Shown here one piece after another: positions 45,440 to 54,059 of a stretch of 64,000 nucleotides of DNA; within the stretch, counting starts at the first letter, position 1, and each line of letters opens with the position of its first letter. The notes beneath the pieces are model-generated. The model saw only the letters and a program-made list of their open reading frames with translations, did not search any database and was not told where the DNA came from. The stretch lies in the NCBI RefSeq assembly GCF_036178845.1, contig NZ_CP108070.1:9796001-9860000 (forward strand), in the 5' to 3' direction. The DNA comes from Streptomyces sp. NBC_00271. GTDB taxonomy: Bacteria; Actinomycetota; Actinomycetes; Streptomycetales; Streptomycetaceae. Made by a program: the position numbers and the translations under genes.

Positions 45440-46039
45440 TCAGGAACGCGGGGCGCGGTAGAGGCCTCGGCCGGTTCGCTGGACGCGGTACGTGCCGACG
45501 AGACGATCGAGTGTGCTGCGGACCGCGTTGATGCTCCCGCTGTCGGTGTCACGGCCAAGAGCCGCGGCGACATCGCGGGCCCGCACGTCGCGGTCGCCGA
45601 CTTCGGCGAAGTACTCCATGATCTGTTCGGTGAGCTTGCCGTACTGCTTCGGCTCGTCCGTGTCCGTTCCGGTATCGGCGGAAACAGGGCGTTCCGTGGT
45701 CTTGCCGCTGCTGGCCTTCCGAGCTGTGGGTGCTGCGGAGGGGGTTGCGGCGTCCGCGGATTCGGAGGAAGTGACGGCTGCCTGCGGGGCGGCCGGGGGA
45801 GCGGCCTGACCGTGCCCCGCAACCGCGGATTCGGTCGACCCCGTCGACGCTGCGGCAGCCGGCGCACGCAACAGCGACTCAAAGGCCCTGAGGGTCCGCC
45901 GCACCGAGCCGAGATGCGCCACGACCGCGGCCAATTCCCTTTCCAGTGCCTCCTTCTGAAGCTCCAGGCGGGCCAGTTCCTCTTGAAGGCCCTCAGCGGT
46001 GATCTCGATGTTGTGCGCCGCGTGGGTTACGGAGACCAT
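45440..46039 (-). CDS. Coiled-coil plus winged-helix protein (putative regulator)
   Basis: A 199-residue protein in three parts. Residues about 10-55 form a heptad-rich coiled coil (ELARLELQKEALERELAAVV). A Ser/Thr/Ala/Pro-rich linker spans about 60-130. The C-terminal 60 residues look like a winged helix (YGKLTEQIMEYFAEVGD, DVAAALGRDTDSGSINAVRS, then a GRGLYRAP wing). GAGAGGAA precedes ATG 46039. It may bind DNA as a dimer; no named family recognised. The 330 bp between it and the sigma gene hold only a promoter. Confidence 0.7.
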   Translation of the reverse strand: MVSVTHAAHNIEITAEGLQEELARLELQKEALERELAAVVAHLGSVRRTLRAFESLLRAPAAAASTGSTESAVAGHGQAAPPAAPQAAVTSSESADAATPSAAPTARKASSGKTTERPVSADTGTDTDEPKQYGKLTEQIMEYFAEVGDRDVRARDVAAALGRDTDSGSINAVRSTLDRLVGTYRVQRTGRGLYRAPRS

Positions 46040-46251
46040 GTGTTCCTCTCATCCTCAACCTTCGACATCATAGGCAGTAGCCCATGTGGAATGTAGATGC
46101 TGTGGACGGTCCCACGGTTTCCCACGGGTGAGCCTCTTCAAGGCCTGCGGGGCAAGCTCATCAGGTGTGTGTCATGGGCCGCGAAAACACCGTGTGTCCG
46201 CCCGGGGCGGCTCCTCCGACATGAGCCGGCCGGTATTTCTCTGCCGAAACC

Positions 46252-46278
46252 TGTCACAGGGACGGGCTCACCCCGGTC
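46252..46278 (+). promoter_or_regulatory. ECF41-type promoter 2 (autoregulatory)
   Basis: TGTCACA, 16 bp, GGTC, 91 bp upstream of the first ECF41 sigma gene. Confidence 0.8.
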
Positions 46279-46369
46279 TATGAAGGGGATGTGATCGGAG
46301 CAGTCGTGACCTTCAGTGAGCACATGACCCGCGGCGCCCGACCAAGCGGAGGAACGGAGACCGAGGATC

Positions 46370-47305
46370 ATGCATGACGAGCCGTCCCCCACGGCAAGTG
46401 ACCTTGACGAGGCTGTTTCGGTCTTTGTGCAGCACAGGGCACGTCTCTTCGGTATCGCCTACCGCGTACTCGGCAGCGCGGCCGAGGCCGAAGACGTGGT
46501 CCAGGAGGTGTGGCTGCGTTGGCAGAGGACCGAGCGTTCCGTGGTGGTGAGCCCAGTGGCCTTCCTGTCGAGCACCGCGACCCGACTGGCCATCAACGTC
46601 GCGCAGTCGGCGCGCGTGCGGCGGGAGACCTACATCGGACCGTGGCTGCCGGAGCCCATCGACACGAGTTCGGACCCGGAGGTGGGCGCGCAGCGCGCCG
46701 AGGCCCTGGAACTGGCTCTGCTGCTGGTGTTGGAGAAGCTGAGCCCCACCGAGCGTGCCGCATACATACTGCGCGAGGCGTTCGACTACAGCTATCCCGA
46801 GATCGCTCACATGCTTCAGATCAGTCTCGTCAACGCACGGAAGATCGTGAGCCGTGCTCGCAAGCATCTGACGGACGAGCAGCGGGAGAGCGTGGACACG
46901 GTCGAGCACCGACGCCTTCTGAACGCCTTCGTCTCAGCTGCTCGAACGGGGGACGTGGCGTCACTGGAAGCCCTGCTCACCCCCGATGCCGTCAGTCTGT
47001 CGGACGGGAACGGTATCCTGGGCGTCGCTCGGATTCCCGTGCTGGGCCGTGCCCGCGTGGCCCATCTGCTGACCGCGTATCCGCGGTTCTGGGGGAATGT
47101 GGGCATCGAGTTCGTCGCTGCCAACGGCCGTATGGGCGCGATGATCTACCGAGATGGCGAGCCCTCCACGTTCATGACCATAGCGGCCGAGAGGGCGGGC
47201 ATCTACAGGGTGATGTGGGTGTTCAACCCAACAAAGATCGACGCCTTCCTCAACTCACGGTTCCGATCCACAACTGCCCTCAGGCCTGCGCCGAGTGGCG
47301 CGTGA
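46370..47305 (+). CDS. ECF41-family sigma factor with SnoaL-like C-terminal domain (1)
   Basis: A 311-residue protein. Region 2 reads LFGIAYRVLGSAAEAEDVVQ and WLRWQR, region 4 reads LSPTERAAYILREAFDYSYP and IAHMLQISLVNARKIVSRAR. A SnoaL-like extension runs from about residue 185. ECF41 signatures are present: WLPEP in the linker and NPTKI near the end (family NPDKL). In ECF41 the extension acts as a built-in regulator in place of an anti-sigma factor. An ECF41-type promoter upstream implies autoregulation. Confidence 0.93.
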   Translation: MHDEPSPTASDLDEAVSVFVQHRARLFGIAYRVLGSAAEAEDVVQEVWLRWQRTERSVVVSPVAFLSSTATRLAINVAQSARVRRETYIGPWLPEPIDTSSDPEVGAQRAEALELALLLVLEKLSPTERAAYILREAFDYSYPEIAHMLQISLVNARKIVSRARKHLTDEQRESVDTVEHRRLLNAFVSAARTGDVASLEALLTPDAVSLSDGNGILGVARIPVLGRARVAHLLTAYPRFWGNVGIEFVAANGRMGAMIYRDGEPSTFMTIAAERAGIYRVMWVFNPTKIDAFLNSRFRSTTALRPAPSGA

Positions 47306-47323
47306 GTGCGGCAACCGCATGGC

Positions 47324-48076
47324 TCAAGGTTGGTTCCAGGAGCGTAGTTTGTCGGGGTTGAGGACGACCCACACCTGTATGACACGGTGGTCTGCGATGT
47401 CGAGGCTGATGACCGCGGCGACCTGACGGCCGTAACGGGCGACCAGGCCGGTACGACCGTTGACGGACTGAGCCGTCAAAGCGGTGCGCGGCCGGCGGGC
47501 CAGCAACGTCAGCAGACTGTGCGCCACCTGCCGGCCCCCGTGCACCGGCCTGCTCGACGCCCGCACCTTGCCCCCGCCGTCGAAGACCGCCGTGACGTCC
47601 GGACGCAACAGCGACACCAATTGCCCGGCATCCTCGTCCAGGCAGGCCCGACCCACCGCGCGAACCAGGGCATCGTGCTCCCACGGCGCCACGGGGTCCG
47701 AACGCCGCACCCGAAGACTGGCACGGGCCCGCTCGTCCGGCGACAGGCAACCCAGTGCATCCAGCAGAACCCGACTCACCTCCGCCCCCACCCCTGCCTC
47801 AACTCCCTCGGCCCCCGCCTCAAAAGCGCTGTCGCCAGACCGCTCGACCAGCTCGAGCCGGGTCAGGCAACTCCTGCCCGTACTCCTCGCAAGCCAGGAC
47901 CGGGGCCGGGCGATCTCCCGGCGCGCCGCACCCGACAACCCGTACCACCGGCGGTAGACCTCATCGACCACACACTCCGCCTCGCCGGCACTGCCCAACA
48001 TCCAGCAAGCCACATCCAGGAGATATCGACGCTCGTCCAGCAACTCCGCGATCGACACCACGTCGGCCTCGTCCAT
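47324..48076 (-). CDS. ECF41-like protein lacking sigma region 4
   Basis: A 250-residue protein. The N-terminal half follows ECF41 region 2 in degenerate form (LLDVACWMLGSAGEAECVVDEVYRRWYG in part: MLGSAGEAECVVDEV). The start of region 4 is present (LDALGCLSPDERARASLRVR), but the following 45-50 residues with the DNA-binding helix-turn-helix are missing. It passes directly into a SnoaL-like domain (LVRAVGRACLDEDAGQLVSLL) ending VLNPDKL, the exact ECF41 regulatory motif. GGAGGG precedes ATG 48076. It has its own ECF41-type promoter. It may act as a decoy or anti-sigma, or a non-DNA-binding partner; this is inference. Confidence 0.82.
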   Translation of the reverse strand: MDEADVVSIAELLDERRYLLDVACWMLGSAGEAECVVDEVYRRWYGLSGAARREIARPRSWLARSTGRSCLTRLELVERSGDSAFEAGAEGVEAGVGAEVSRVLLDALGCLSPDERARASLRVRRSDPVAPWEHDALVRAVGRACLDEDAGQLVSLLRPDVTAVFDGGGKVRASSRPVHGGRQVAHSLLTLLARRPRTALTAQSVNGRTGLVARYGRQVAAVISLDIADHRVIQVWVVLNPDKLRSWNQP

Positions 48077-48142
48077 ACGTCATCCCTCCTCCCACACAAC
48101 TCCAGCCAAGTGATCCTTTCGTCGTCGAGACTCATTCCGATT

Positions 48143-48169
48143 GACCAGGCACACACGGGTCTTGTGACA
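48143..48169 (-). promoter_or_regulatory. ECF41-type promoter 3
   Basis: On the minus strand TGTCACA, 16 bp, GGTC, 67 bp upstream of the region-4-less ECF41-like gene. Confidence 0.8.
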
Positions 48170-48213
48170 TGGCGCCCTTTCACATGAGCGTCGCCCATCA
48201 GCGTCTCGGCAGC

Positions 48214-48384
48214 TCACGTGGGGGGATTCTGATACAGAGCGGTGGCGACGGCCTTCATCCGCTCCTTGAGATCCGCGAGTTCTTGGCGCAGCTCGTTGAC
48301 ACGAGTCTCCAGCTCCGCGGCTTCCGCGGCCAGCGATACGACGGCGGCCGCGATGTCGGTTCGGTTCTCGGCGGTGTGAGTCAT
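48214..48384 (-). CDS. 56-aa coiled-coil protein
   Basis: A short ORF with GAGGG 7 nt before ATG 48384. The product is almost entirely one heptad-patterned helix (AAAVVSLAAEAAELETRVNE, then LRQELADLKERMKAVATAL). Removing the two inserted elements to its right would put the YceI stop codon about 20 bp upstream, so it was probably the second gene of an operon with YceI. Function unknown. Confidence 0.6.
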   Translation of the reverse strand: MTHTAENRTDIAAAVVSLAAEAAELETRVNELRQELADLKERMKAVATALYQNPPT

Positions 48385-48407
48385 CTGGTGTCCCTCCGCG
48401 GCCCTAG

Positions 48408-48658
48408 GGTCTGTCCGGCGGATCATGCCGGAGACGCGGGGTCTGGCACGCCCTCCCCCAAGCTCTTCGAGCAGGGGGTACCCCCAGCGGCGTTGTCGTC
48501 GGTTGCCGACTCCCCCGAGCTCTCGGCTTCGCTCGAGCAGGGGGGACCCCCATCGCGTCGACGCCCTCCTCCGCCTTGCAGCTGCACGCACCAGACCCCG
48601 CTCACCTGCACTTATGAGGCGCCGTTACTTTCCTCCGACCTGATCCGCCGGACAGGCC
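48408..48658. mobile_element. MITE-like non-coding element, 251 bp
   Basis: Terminal inverted repeats GGTCTGTCCGGCGGATCA and TGATCCGCCGGACAGGCC (17 of 18 matching), flanked by CTAG on both sides (48404-48407 and 48659-48662). It contains no transposase. Ends of this kind are common in Streptomyces IS5-group elements. The interior carries direct repeats around GAGCAGGGGGTACCCCC and GAGCAGGGGGGACCCCC. Confidence 0.8.
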
Positions 48659-48662
48659 CTAG

Positions 48663-50130
48663 GCGCAATGCCGTTGCGTTACGGGCTTGCGGGTTGGGGT
48701 CTTGTGATGAGGACCGCTTGAGGTCCGGTGCGGGTCGGCTGTGGCCAGGAACGGTGTTCAGTTCGCTTGAGGTGGTAGTTGGACATCTTGCGTTTCACCA
48801 CGCGGGGCTGGCTGCGGAGGCGTCTGACGGGCAGGAGCCGTTCCAGGAGGTCCTGCTCGAGCATCACCAGTGCTCTGACCAGGAGGTCAGGGGGAAAAAC
48901 TGCCCGGCGTGACGGTCACGCTGCGCCGGGCAGAGCGCAGGGTTTCGGTGAAGGAGACCCGGTCAGGGTCCAGGCCACGGGTGGCAGCCGTTCTCAGCAT
49001 GAGTTCCCGCAGAGCGTGGTGGACCAGCAGGTGTGCCCAGATCTGCTGGTGAACACCGTCGGGTGTTTTACTGCTGAGCACGACGCGTGCGCCACGCTGA
49101 TGGGTCTTGATCTCGGCGAAGACGGACTCGATCTCCCAGCGTTCGCGGTAGAGCGCGGCCATCTGCCGGGCAGGATAGCGTCGGGCGTCCAGCAGGCTGG
49201 TGACCAGGCGATAGCCGTCGGTCTCACCCTCACCGGCCCGGTCCTTGAGCCGGTAGGCCAGGACACGGACCACAACCGGCTCCTTGCGGGCCGGGCCGCT
49301 GCTCGCTCTGATGTGTGAGAGCCATGACCCGTCGCGGAACTGTTTGGTGACGGGCAGGACGCGGTTGGCGGGCACCCGCCACAGCAGGTCGGCGCCGGTG
49401 GCTGTGAACGCCTGCCACAACGCGACGCCAAGGAACTCACGGTCGGCCAGGATCAGCTGACCTGGGCCGGTCGAACGTGGTAGGCGGCCTACCAGAGTGA
49501 CTTCCCCGGTGCGGCAGCCGGCCAGTTCCGCGTCCAGCACCGCATGGCTGCCGATCTCCACCAGAGCTGCCATTCGCACTTGCGGAAACGCGCTCCTGCC
49601 CGACCCGCGGCCACTGCCCGGACGTCCGAAGGCAGTCTCGTTGGCTTCACTGTCCGCGACGTCCCAGCACGTGCCGTCGACGGCGAGCAGCCGCAAGCCC
49701 CGCCAGAACGCGCCGGGCGTCGCCTCGGTCGCCATGGGCTTCGCGGTCGTGGCGAACAGCACCCGCAGCGGCTCGGAGCCCAGCCGCTGCCGGGCCCTGA
49801 ACAGTGAGGACTTCGCCGGAACACGCCAGTTGCCCAGCAGCCCCGAGCCCCGCAAGCCCTCGACGAGATGGCGCATCACTTCCAGATACGGGGCAGGTGA
49901 GAACAGGGCCAACGCCAGCACGAAGTACACCACCAGCCGCGCGGGAAGCAGTCGCTGACGCCGCTCGGCACGACCGCACGCCGCCACCACCCGGTCCACC
50001 AAGCCTGGCGGATACACCCAGGTCAACAGACCGAGACCCGATAAGTCAGACACACTCGCAGCCACCCGAACCACCCCCGGGACGAACTGCCAAGCACAGT
50101 ACGCCTACAGCAAAGGCAACGGCATTGGCC
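48663..50130. mobile_element. IS4-type insertion sequence, 1468 bp
   Basis: 15-bp terminal inverted repeats GCGCAATGCCGTTGC (48663-48677) and GCAACGGCATTGGCC (50116-50130), 13 of 15 complementary, flanked by CTAG target duplications at 48659-48662 and 50131-50134. It carries one transposase gene on the minus strand. The left CTAG is shared with the MITE, so the IS inserted at the MITE's boundary. Confidence 0.85.
48887..50074 (-). CDS. IS4-family transposase
   Basis: A 395-residue, apparently intact transposase: an N-terminal IS4 dimerisation region (LLPARLVVYFVLALALFSPA), then the DDE core with LLAVDGTCWDVAD, ILADREFLGVALW and the Y(2)R(3)E(6)K-type signature in YRERWEIESVFAEIKTH. It likely starts at GTG 50074. 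No frameshift or stop is seen, so the element may be active. Confidence 0.92.
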   Translation of the reverse strand: MVRVAASVSDLSGLGLLTWVYPPGLVDRVVAACGRAERRQRLLPARLVVYFVLALALFSPAPYLEVMRHLVEGLRGSGLLGNWRVPAKSSLFRARQRLGSEPLRVLFATTAKPMATEATPGAFWRGLRLLAVDGTCWDVADSEANETAFGRPGSGRGSGRSAFPQVRMAALVEIGSHAVLDAELAGCRTGEVTLVGRLPRSTGPGQLILADREFLGVALWQAFTATGADLLWRVPANRVLPVTKQFRDGSWLSHIRASSGPARKEPVVVRVLAYRLKDRAGEGETDGYRLVTSLLDARRYPARQMAALYRERWEIESVFAEIKTHQRGARVVLSSKTPDGVHQQIWAHLLVHHALRELMLRTAATRGLDPDRVSFTETLRSARRSVTVTPGSFSP

Positions 50131-50262
50131 CTAGGCGGTGTCTGTCTGCTCCAGCCGGTCAGCGGAGACGTCAAGCGTCAGCTTCACCTTGTCGCTGATC
50201 AGGACCCCGCCTCCGGCCAGTGCCGTGTTCCGGTCCAGTCCCCAGTCGGAACGTCGCAACGT
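50131..50262 (-). pseudogene. YceI-family protein, C-terminal remnant
   Basis: Only the last 43 codons are recognisable: LRRSDWGLD, then ALAGGGVLISDKVKLTLDVS, which match the conserved C-terminus of YceI lipocalin-like proteins. The upstream 140 residues are missing; the 270 bp to the oxidoreductase gene show no homology in any frame. Its stop codon TAG is part of the CTAG used by the IS. Confidence 0.75.
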
Positions 50263-50530
50263 GGGGGAAGGACGCCGAGTCGAGGAGGAGCCCCTCGAAG
50301 GCGGTGAATTTGGGAGCGGCGATTTCCCCGCGACTCGACATGTCGAGTCGGCTCGTTCACGTACAAATCTCGGGCGGGGGTCAATTCCGGCGCGCTGCGG
50401 CCCTGCAGCGGATTCCAAGAACTCTGCTTGAGTGAAATGTTGCCCGTCGTGAACGCGAAGGCCGGGCTCGTGACCCGTGGCCGGAGAGAAGAGGTGGCCC
50501 CCGCCTGCTGACAGGGGCCACCCGCGGGAC

Positions 50531-51277
50531 TTACTGCTGCTGTGCGAGCCAGTCGGTGAAACGGGTTTCGGCGATGTGCGCGTCGGGGCCCGGCAGAAGC
50601 GTGGTCTCCTCCAGCTGGACACCCCAGTACGTCGCGTGTGCGTCCGTGACCACTGCGCGGGGGTCGTTCGTGGCGGCGAGCCCCGTGCGGATGAACTCGT
50701 CGAGCTGGAACGCGTCGGGGCCCGCGACCTCCACCATGCCGTTGACCGGAGCGCCGACGGCGGTGCGGCCGACGGCAGCGGCCACGTCGCCGGAGTAGAT
50801 GGGCTGGATCTTGCCGGGGGCAAGACGCACGGTGTCGCCGTCGGTGGCCGAGTCGGCGATCCCCTTCATGAACTCGAAGAACTGGGTGGCGTGGACGATG
50901 GAGTAGGGGGTGCCGGACGCCTTGATCAGCTCCTCCTGGACCTGCTTGGCGCGGAAGTAGCCGCTGTCCTGGAGACGCTCGGTACCGACCACGGACAGCG
51001 CCACGTGGTGCTGCACGCCCGCGTCGGTCTCCGCCTTCAGGAGGTTGGCCGTGGAGGTGCGGAAGAAGTCCATGACGGCCTCGTCCTCGAAGGAGGGCGA
51101 GTTGGACACGTCGACGACGACCGAGGCACCCTCCAGGACCTCGGCCAGACCCTCGCCCGTCAGGGTGTTGACACCGGTGTTGGGCGAGGCTGCGACCGCG
51201 TCGTGCCCGTTCTCGTTGAGCTTGCCGACCAGTTGCGAGCCGATGAGCCCGGTTCCACCGATCACTACGACCTTCAT
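50531..51277 (-). CDS. NAD(P)H-binding NmrA-like oxidoreductase (ECF41 COE-type target)
   Basis: A 248-residue atypical SDR: KVVVIGGTGLIGSQLVGKL, GASVVVDVSNSPSFED, HHVALSVVGTERL, YFRAKQVQEELI and TQFFEFM. ECF41 sigma genes typically neighbour carboxymuconolactone decarboxylases, oxidoreductases or epimerases, and this fits the oxidoreductase class. ATG 51277 has GAGG upstream. An ECF41-type promoter lies about 90 bp upstream. Substrate unknown. Confidence 0.9.
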   Translation of the reverse strand: MKVVVIGGTGLIGSQLVGKLNENGHDAVAASPNTGVNTLTGEGLAEVLEGASVVVDVSNSPSFEDEAVMDFFRTSTANLLKAETDAGVQHHVALSVVGTERLQDSGYFRAKQVQEELIKASGTPYSIVHATQFFEFMKGIADSATDGDTVRLAPGKIQPIYSGDVAAAVGRTAVGAPVNGMVEVAGPDAFQLDEFIRTGLAATNDPRAVVTDAHATYWGVQLEETTLLPGPDAHIAETRFTDWLAQQQ

Positions 51278-51369
51278 GACGGATCCTCTCGGAAGATTTC
51301 CTGGTGCGGCGCGCACCCTGTGACGAGCTGCTCACCGGCACCCGTACAAATTTCGTCTGCATCAGAAGA

Positions 51370-51396
51370 GACAGGGAAGTGGCTCTCTTTGTGACA
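51370..51396 (-). promoter_or_regulatory. ECF41-type promoter 4
   Basis: On the minus strand TGTCACA, 16 bp, TGTC, upstream of the oxidoreductase gene. Confidence 0.75.
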
Positions 51397-51462
51397 GCTG
51401 GTTCGGACGAATCGAGAAGATTCCTCCTATCAGCCCTCAGTTGCCCGGTTGCACGAGGCAGG

Positions 51463-53193
51463 TCATTCGGCAAGCTTTCCGTCGGTCGAGACCTCTTCCA
51501 TCAGCGCGGAAATCTCGTCCGGGACGGCCGGAATGCTTTCGCGAGTGATGCCCGTCGTCGGGGACCACACGAGATTGACCTGCAGTGCGGGATCCTGTTC
51601 GGGGTAGTCGCTGCGGTTGTGACAGCCACGCGTCTCACGACGTTCCAGCGCCGCCTCGAGAGTGGCCCGGGCCGCCAGGGCGGCGGATTTGAGATCAAAG
51701 GTGTGCGCGAGGTCCTGATAGCCGGCGATGTCCGGGTGGACGCCGATGTCCGCCATCCTCTTCTCGATCACCGAGAGCTCCGCCAGACCGGCACGCAGGC
51801 CCTCTTCGTCGCGTACGACTCCCGCATGCTCGGTCATGGTGTTGCGGATGGCGCGCTGCAGGGCACGGACGTTCTCCGGCCCGTCGGCGGCGAGAAGGTC
51901 GTCGATCTCCGCGCGGGCCTCCGCGACGGCCGACGCCGACCGTGGCTGTGCGGTCAGCGACTGAGAGTAGGCGGCCGCCGCCCGGCCCGTGATGCGCCCG
52001 AAGACCAGCAGCTCGATGAGACTGTTCCCGCCGAGGCGATTGGCGCCGTGCAGCCCGCTCGACGCCTCACCGATGGCGTACAGGCCACGCACATCGGTGC
52101 TGTGGTCCTCGGGACGCACCCACACCCCGCCCATCGAGTAGTGCGCGGTGGGTGCGATCTCGATCGGTTCGCGGGTGATGTCCAGCATCTGCAGGTCCAG
52201 AAGCGTCTGGTAGACCCGGGGCAGCCGCGTCATGATCGTCTGCCGTGGCAGGTGCGAGACGTCGAGCCACACGCCTCCCTTGGGTGTGCCGCGCCCTTCC
52301 TTGATCTCCGTGTAGGAGGCCAGCGCCACGCGGTCGCGGGTGGACAGCTCCATCCTGACGGGGTCGTAACGGCTCATGAACCGTTCCCCGAGCGCGTTGC
52401 GCAGGATCCCGCCCTCACCCCGGGCGGCCTCGCTGACCAGTGTTCCGGCCGCGTTCTCCGGCTCGATGATCCCTGAAGGATGGAACTGCACCAGCTCGGC
52501 GTCGCGCAGACGGGCTCCGGCCTCCACCGCCAGGCGGAAGGAATCGCCCGTGTTCTCGTCGCGCCGCGAGGAGGTACGCCGCCAGATACGCGTATGGCCG
52601 CCCGCGGCAAGAATGACCGCGTCCGCGTGGATCAGGTAGCGCTTCCCGGTCGCGAGGTCGAACCCGTAGGCGCCGAAGACAGCGCCGTCGTGTACGAGGA
52701 GCCGGGTGATGTAGACGCCGTCGAGCACCGGAATGCCGAGCTGGTCCGCCCGCCTGATCAGCGTGCGCTGGATCTCCAGACCGGTGTAGTCACCGGCGAA
52801 GGCGGTCCGCCGGAACTTGTGCGCGCCGAAGAAGCGCTGGGAGATCCGTCCGTCCTCTTCCCGGGCGAAGGCCATGCCGTAGCGGTCCAGGTCGTCGATG
52901 CCTCGGGCGGCGCCCTGGGTGACGATCTCGACGGTGCGAGGGTCGGCCAGCAGGTAGCTCTCCTTGAGAGTGTCGGCGGCGTGCTGCTGCCAGCTGTCCT
53001 CGGGATCCATGGTGGCCAGGGCCGCGTTGATTCCCCCGGCGGCGAGCGCGGTGTGGGCGTCCTCCTTGGGACGCTTGCCGACCGCCAGGACGTCGACGCC
53101 GGCCTCGGCCAGCTCGATCGCCGCTCGCAGCCCGGCTCCTCCGGTGCCGATCACCAGCACCATGGTGGCAAGACGTTGTTCGGTGATAGCCAC
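51463..53193 (-). CDS. FAD-dependent fumarate-reductase/L-aspartate-oxidase family flavoprotein
   Basis: A 576-residue flavoprotein. The dinucleotide motif is VLVIGTGGAGLRAAIELAEA, followed by TALAAGGINAAL, the substrate-domain FRRTAFAGDYTG, HPSGI, TAHYSMGGVWV and GEASSGLHGANRLGGNSL. This matches the SdhA/FrdA/NadB superfamily. There is no quinolinate synthase or iron-sulphur subunit nearby, so the exact substrate is unclear. GTG 53193 has GGAG 8 nt upstream. It is preceded by an ECF41-type promoter, an unusual target for that sigma group. Confidence 0.88.
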   Translation of the reverse strand: MAITEQRLATMVLVIGTGGAGLRAAIELAEAGVDVLAVGKRPKEDAHTALAAGGINAALATMDPEDSWQQHAADTLKESYLLADPRTVEIVTQGAARGIDDLDRYGMAFAREEDGRISQRFFGAHKFRRTAFAGDYTGLEIQRTLIRRADQLGIPVLDGVYITRLLVHDGAVFGAYGFDLATGKRYLIHADAVILAAGGHTRIWRRTSSRRDENTGDSFRLAVEAGARLRDAELVQFHPSGIIEPENAAGTLVSEAARGEGGILRNALGERFMSRYDPVRMELSTRDRVALASYTEIKEGRGTPKGGVWLDVSHLPRQTIMTRLPRVYQTLLDLQMLDITREPIEIAPTAHYSMGGVWVRPEDHSTDVRGLYAIGEASSGLHGANRLGGNSLIELLVFGRITGRAAAAYSQSLTAQPRSASAVAEARAEIDDLLAADGPENVRALQRAIRNTMTEHAGVVRDEEGLRAGLAELSVIEKRMADIGVHPDIAGYQDLAHTFDLKSAALAARATLEAALERRETRGCHNRSDYPEQDPALQVNLVWSPTTGITRESIPAVPDEISALMEEVSTDGKLAE

Positions 53194-53228
53194 GGTTCAC
53201 TCCGATCGCCAAGGTTGTCACTCACTAC

Positions 53229-53255
53229 GACCGGGCCGCCGAGGTATCTGTGACA
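53229..53255 (-). promoter_or_regulatory. ECF41-type promoter 5
   Basis: On the minus strand TGTCACA, 16 bp, GGTC, 36 bp upstream of the flavoprotein start. Confidence 0.8.
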
Positions 53256-53369
53256 CGCTCGCCGCCATCGGGGTGTCACGGCAGGACGCGGTCCAGAGGT
53301 ACGTCTGAGGCGCATCGAAACGGTCGCCCATCAGAACGCGCGGCGGCTGTCACAACGCCATGGGTCACA

Positions 53370-53873
53370 TCAACGCCAGGAAGCCAGCGTGATGGTGGTC
53401 GGCGTTCCCTGCCGTGTCATCCTCGCGTAGGGGCACAGCGAATCTGCCTTCTCGAGAACCGGAGCGGCGACCTCGGGATCGATGTCAGGCCATGTGACCA
53501 CCAGGTCGACATGCAGTACGTAGCCGCCGTCTTCCGGATCCCGCCCGAACGCCACGGTCGCCTCGACGGAGATCGGGGTGGGGTCGAGCGTGGCCTGTCG
53601 TGCCAGGAGAGTGACGGCGCCATGGAAGCAGGCGGCGAAGCCGGCGGCGAACAACTGCTCGGGATTCGTTCCGTGGCCGTCTCCGCCCAGCTCGGCAGGC
53701 ATACGCAGGTCGAGATCCAGGACTCCGTCGTCCGAGCGGGCCCTCCCGGAGGCTCGGCCATGAGCCGCTGGCCCCCCGCTCACCGTCACCGTCGTGGTGT
53801 AGAGGGGCGCAAAGGCATCGCCCTCGAAGTCCTTGTCGGTGGACAGACCGGGCAACCGGAACGGGTCGTTCAC
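53370..53873 (-). CDS. OsmC/Ohr-family peroxidase
   Basis: A 167-residue protein: GTNPEQLFAAGFAACFHGAV carries the first peroxidatic cysteine, VDLVVTWPDID follows, and the resolving cysteine is in DSLCPYARMTRQG. Organic hydroperoxide resistance proteins reduce lipid or organic peroxides using these two cysteines. GTG 53873 has GGAG 7 nt upstream. An ECF41-type promoter lies 119 bp upstream, tying it to the island's stress response. Confidence 0.92.
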   Translation of the reverse strand: MNDPFRLPGLSTDKDFEGDAFAPLYTTTVTVSGGPAAHGRASGRARSDDGVLDLDLRMPAELGGDGHGTNPEQLFAAGFAACFHGAVTLLARQATLDPTPISVEATVAFGRDPEDGGYVLHVDLVVTWPDIDPEVAAPVLEKADSLCPYARMTRQGTPTTITLASWR

Positions 53874-53991
53874 CGCGCGGCTCCGTCAGTGCTCCAGGAC
53901 ACGGGCGGGCGGGGAGGAGCAACTGCGGAAAGCGTCATGGTGGTGAGCTACCTTCGCGTCTCAGAGAATCCGCGATTCCGGACAACGAGTT

Positions 53992-54018
53992 GACCGGCAA
54001 GTCACTCCTCTTGTGACG
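53992..54018 (-). promoter_or_regulatory. ECF41-type promoter 6
   Basis: On the minus strand CGTCACA, 16 bp, GGTC, one mismatch in the -35, upstream of the OsmC gene. Confidence 0.7.
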
Positions 54019-54059
54019 CCTGCGGGCAGCCCCGGCGCAGCATCGTTCGCCGAGTTGCC

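Noticed and set aside
50199..51473. 424-codon minus-strand frame opposite the oxidoreductase region
   Set aside because: Alternative-frame shadow of the NmrA-like gene and spacer; only the YceI tail and the oxidoreductase are supported.
53349..53375. TGTCACA at 53349 on the plus strand as a tenth ECF41-type promoter
   Set aside because: At 16 bp spacing it is followed by CAAC, not NGTC, and no plus-strand gene follows.
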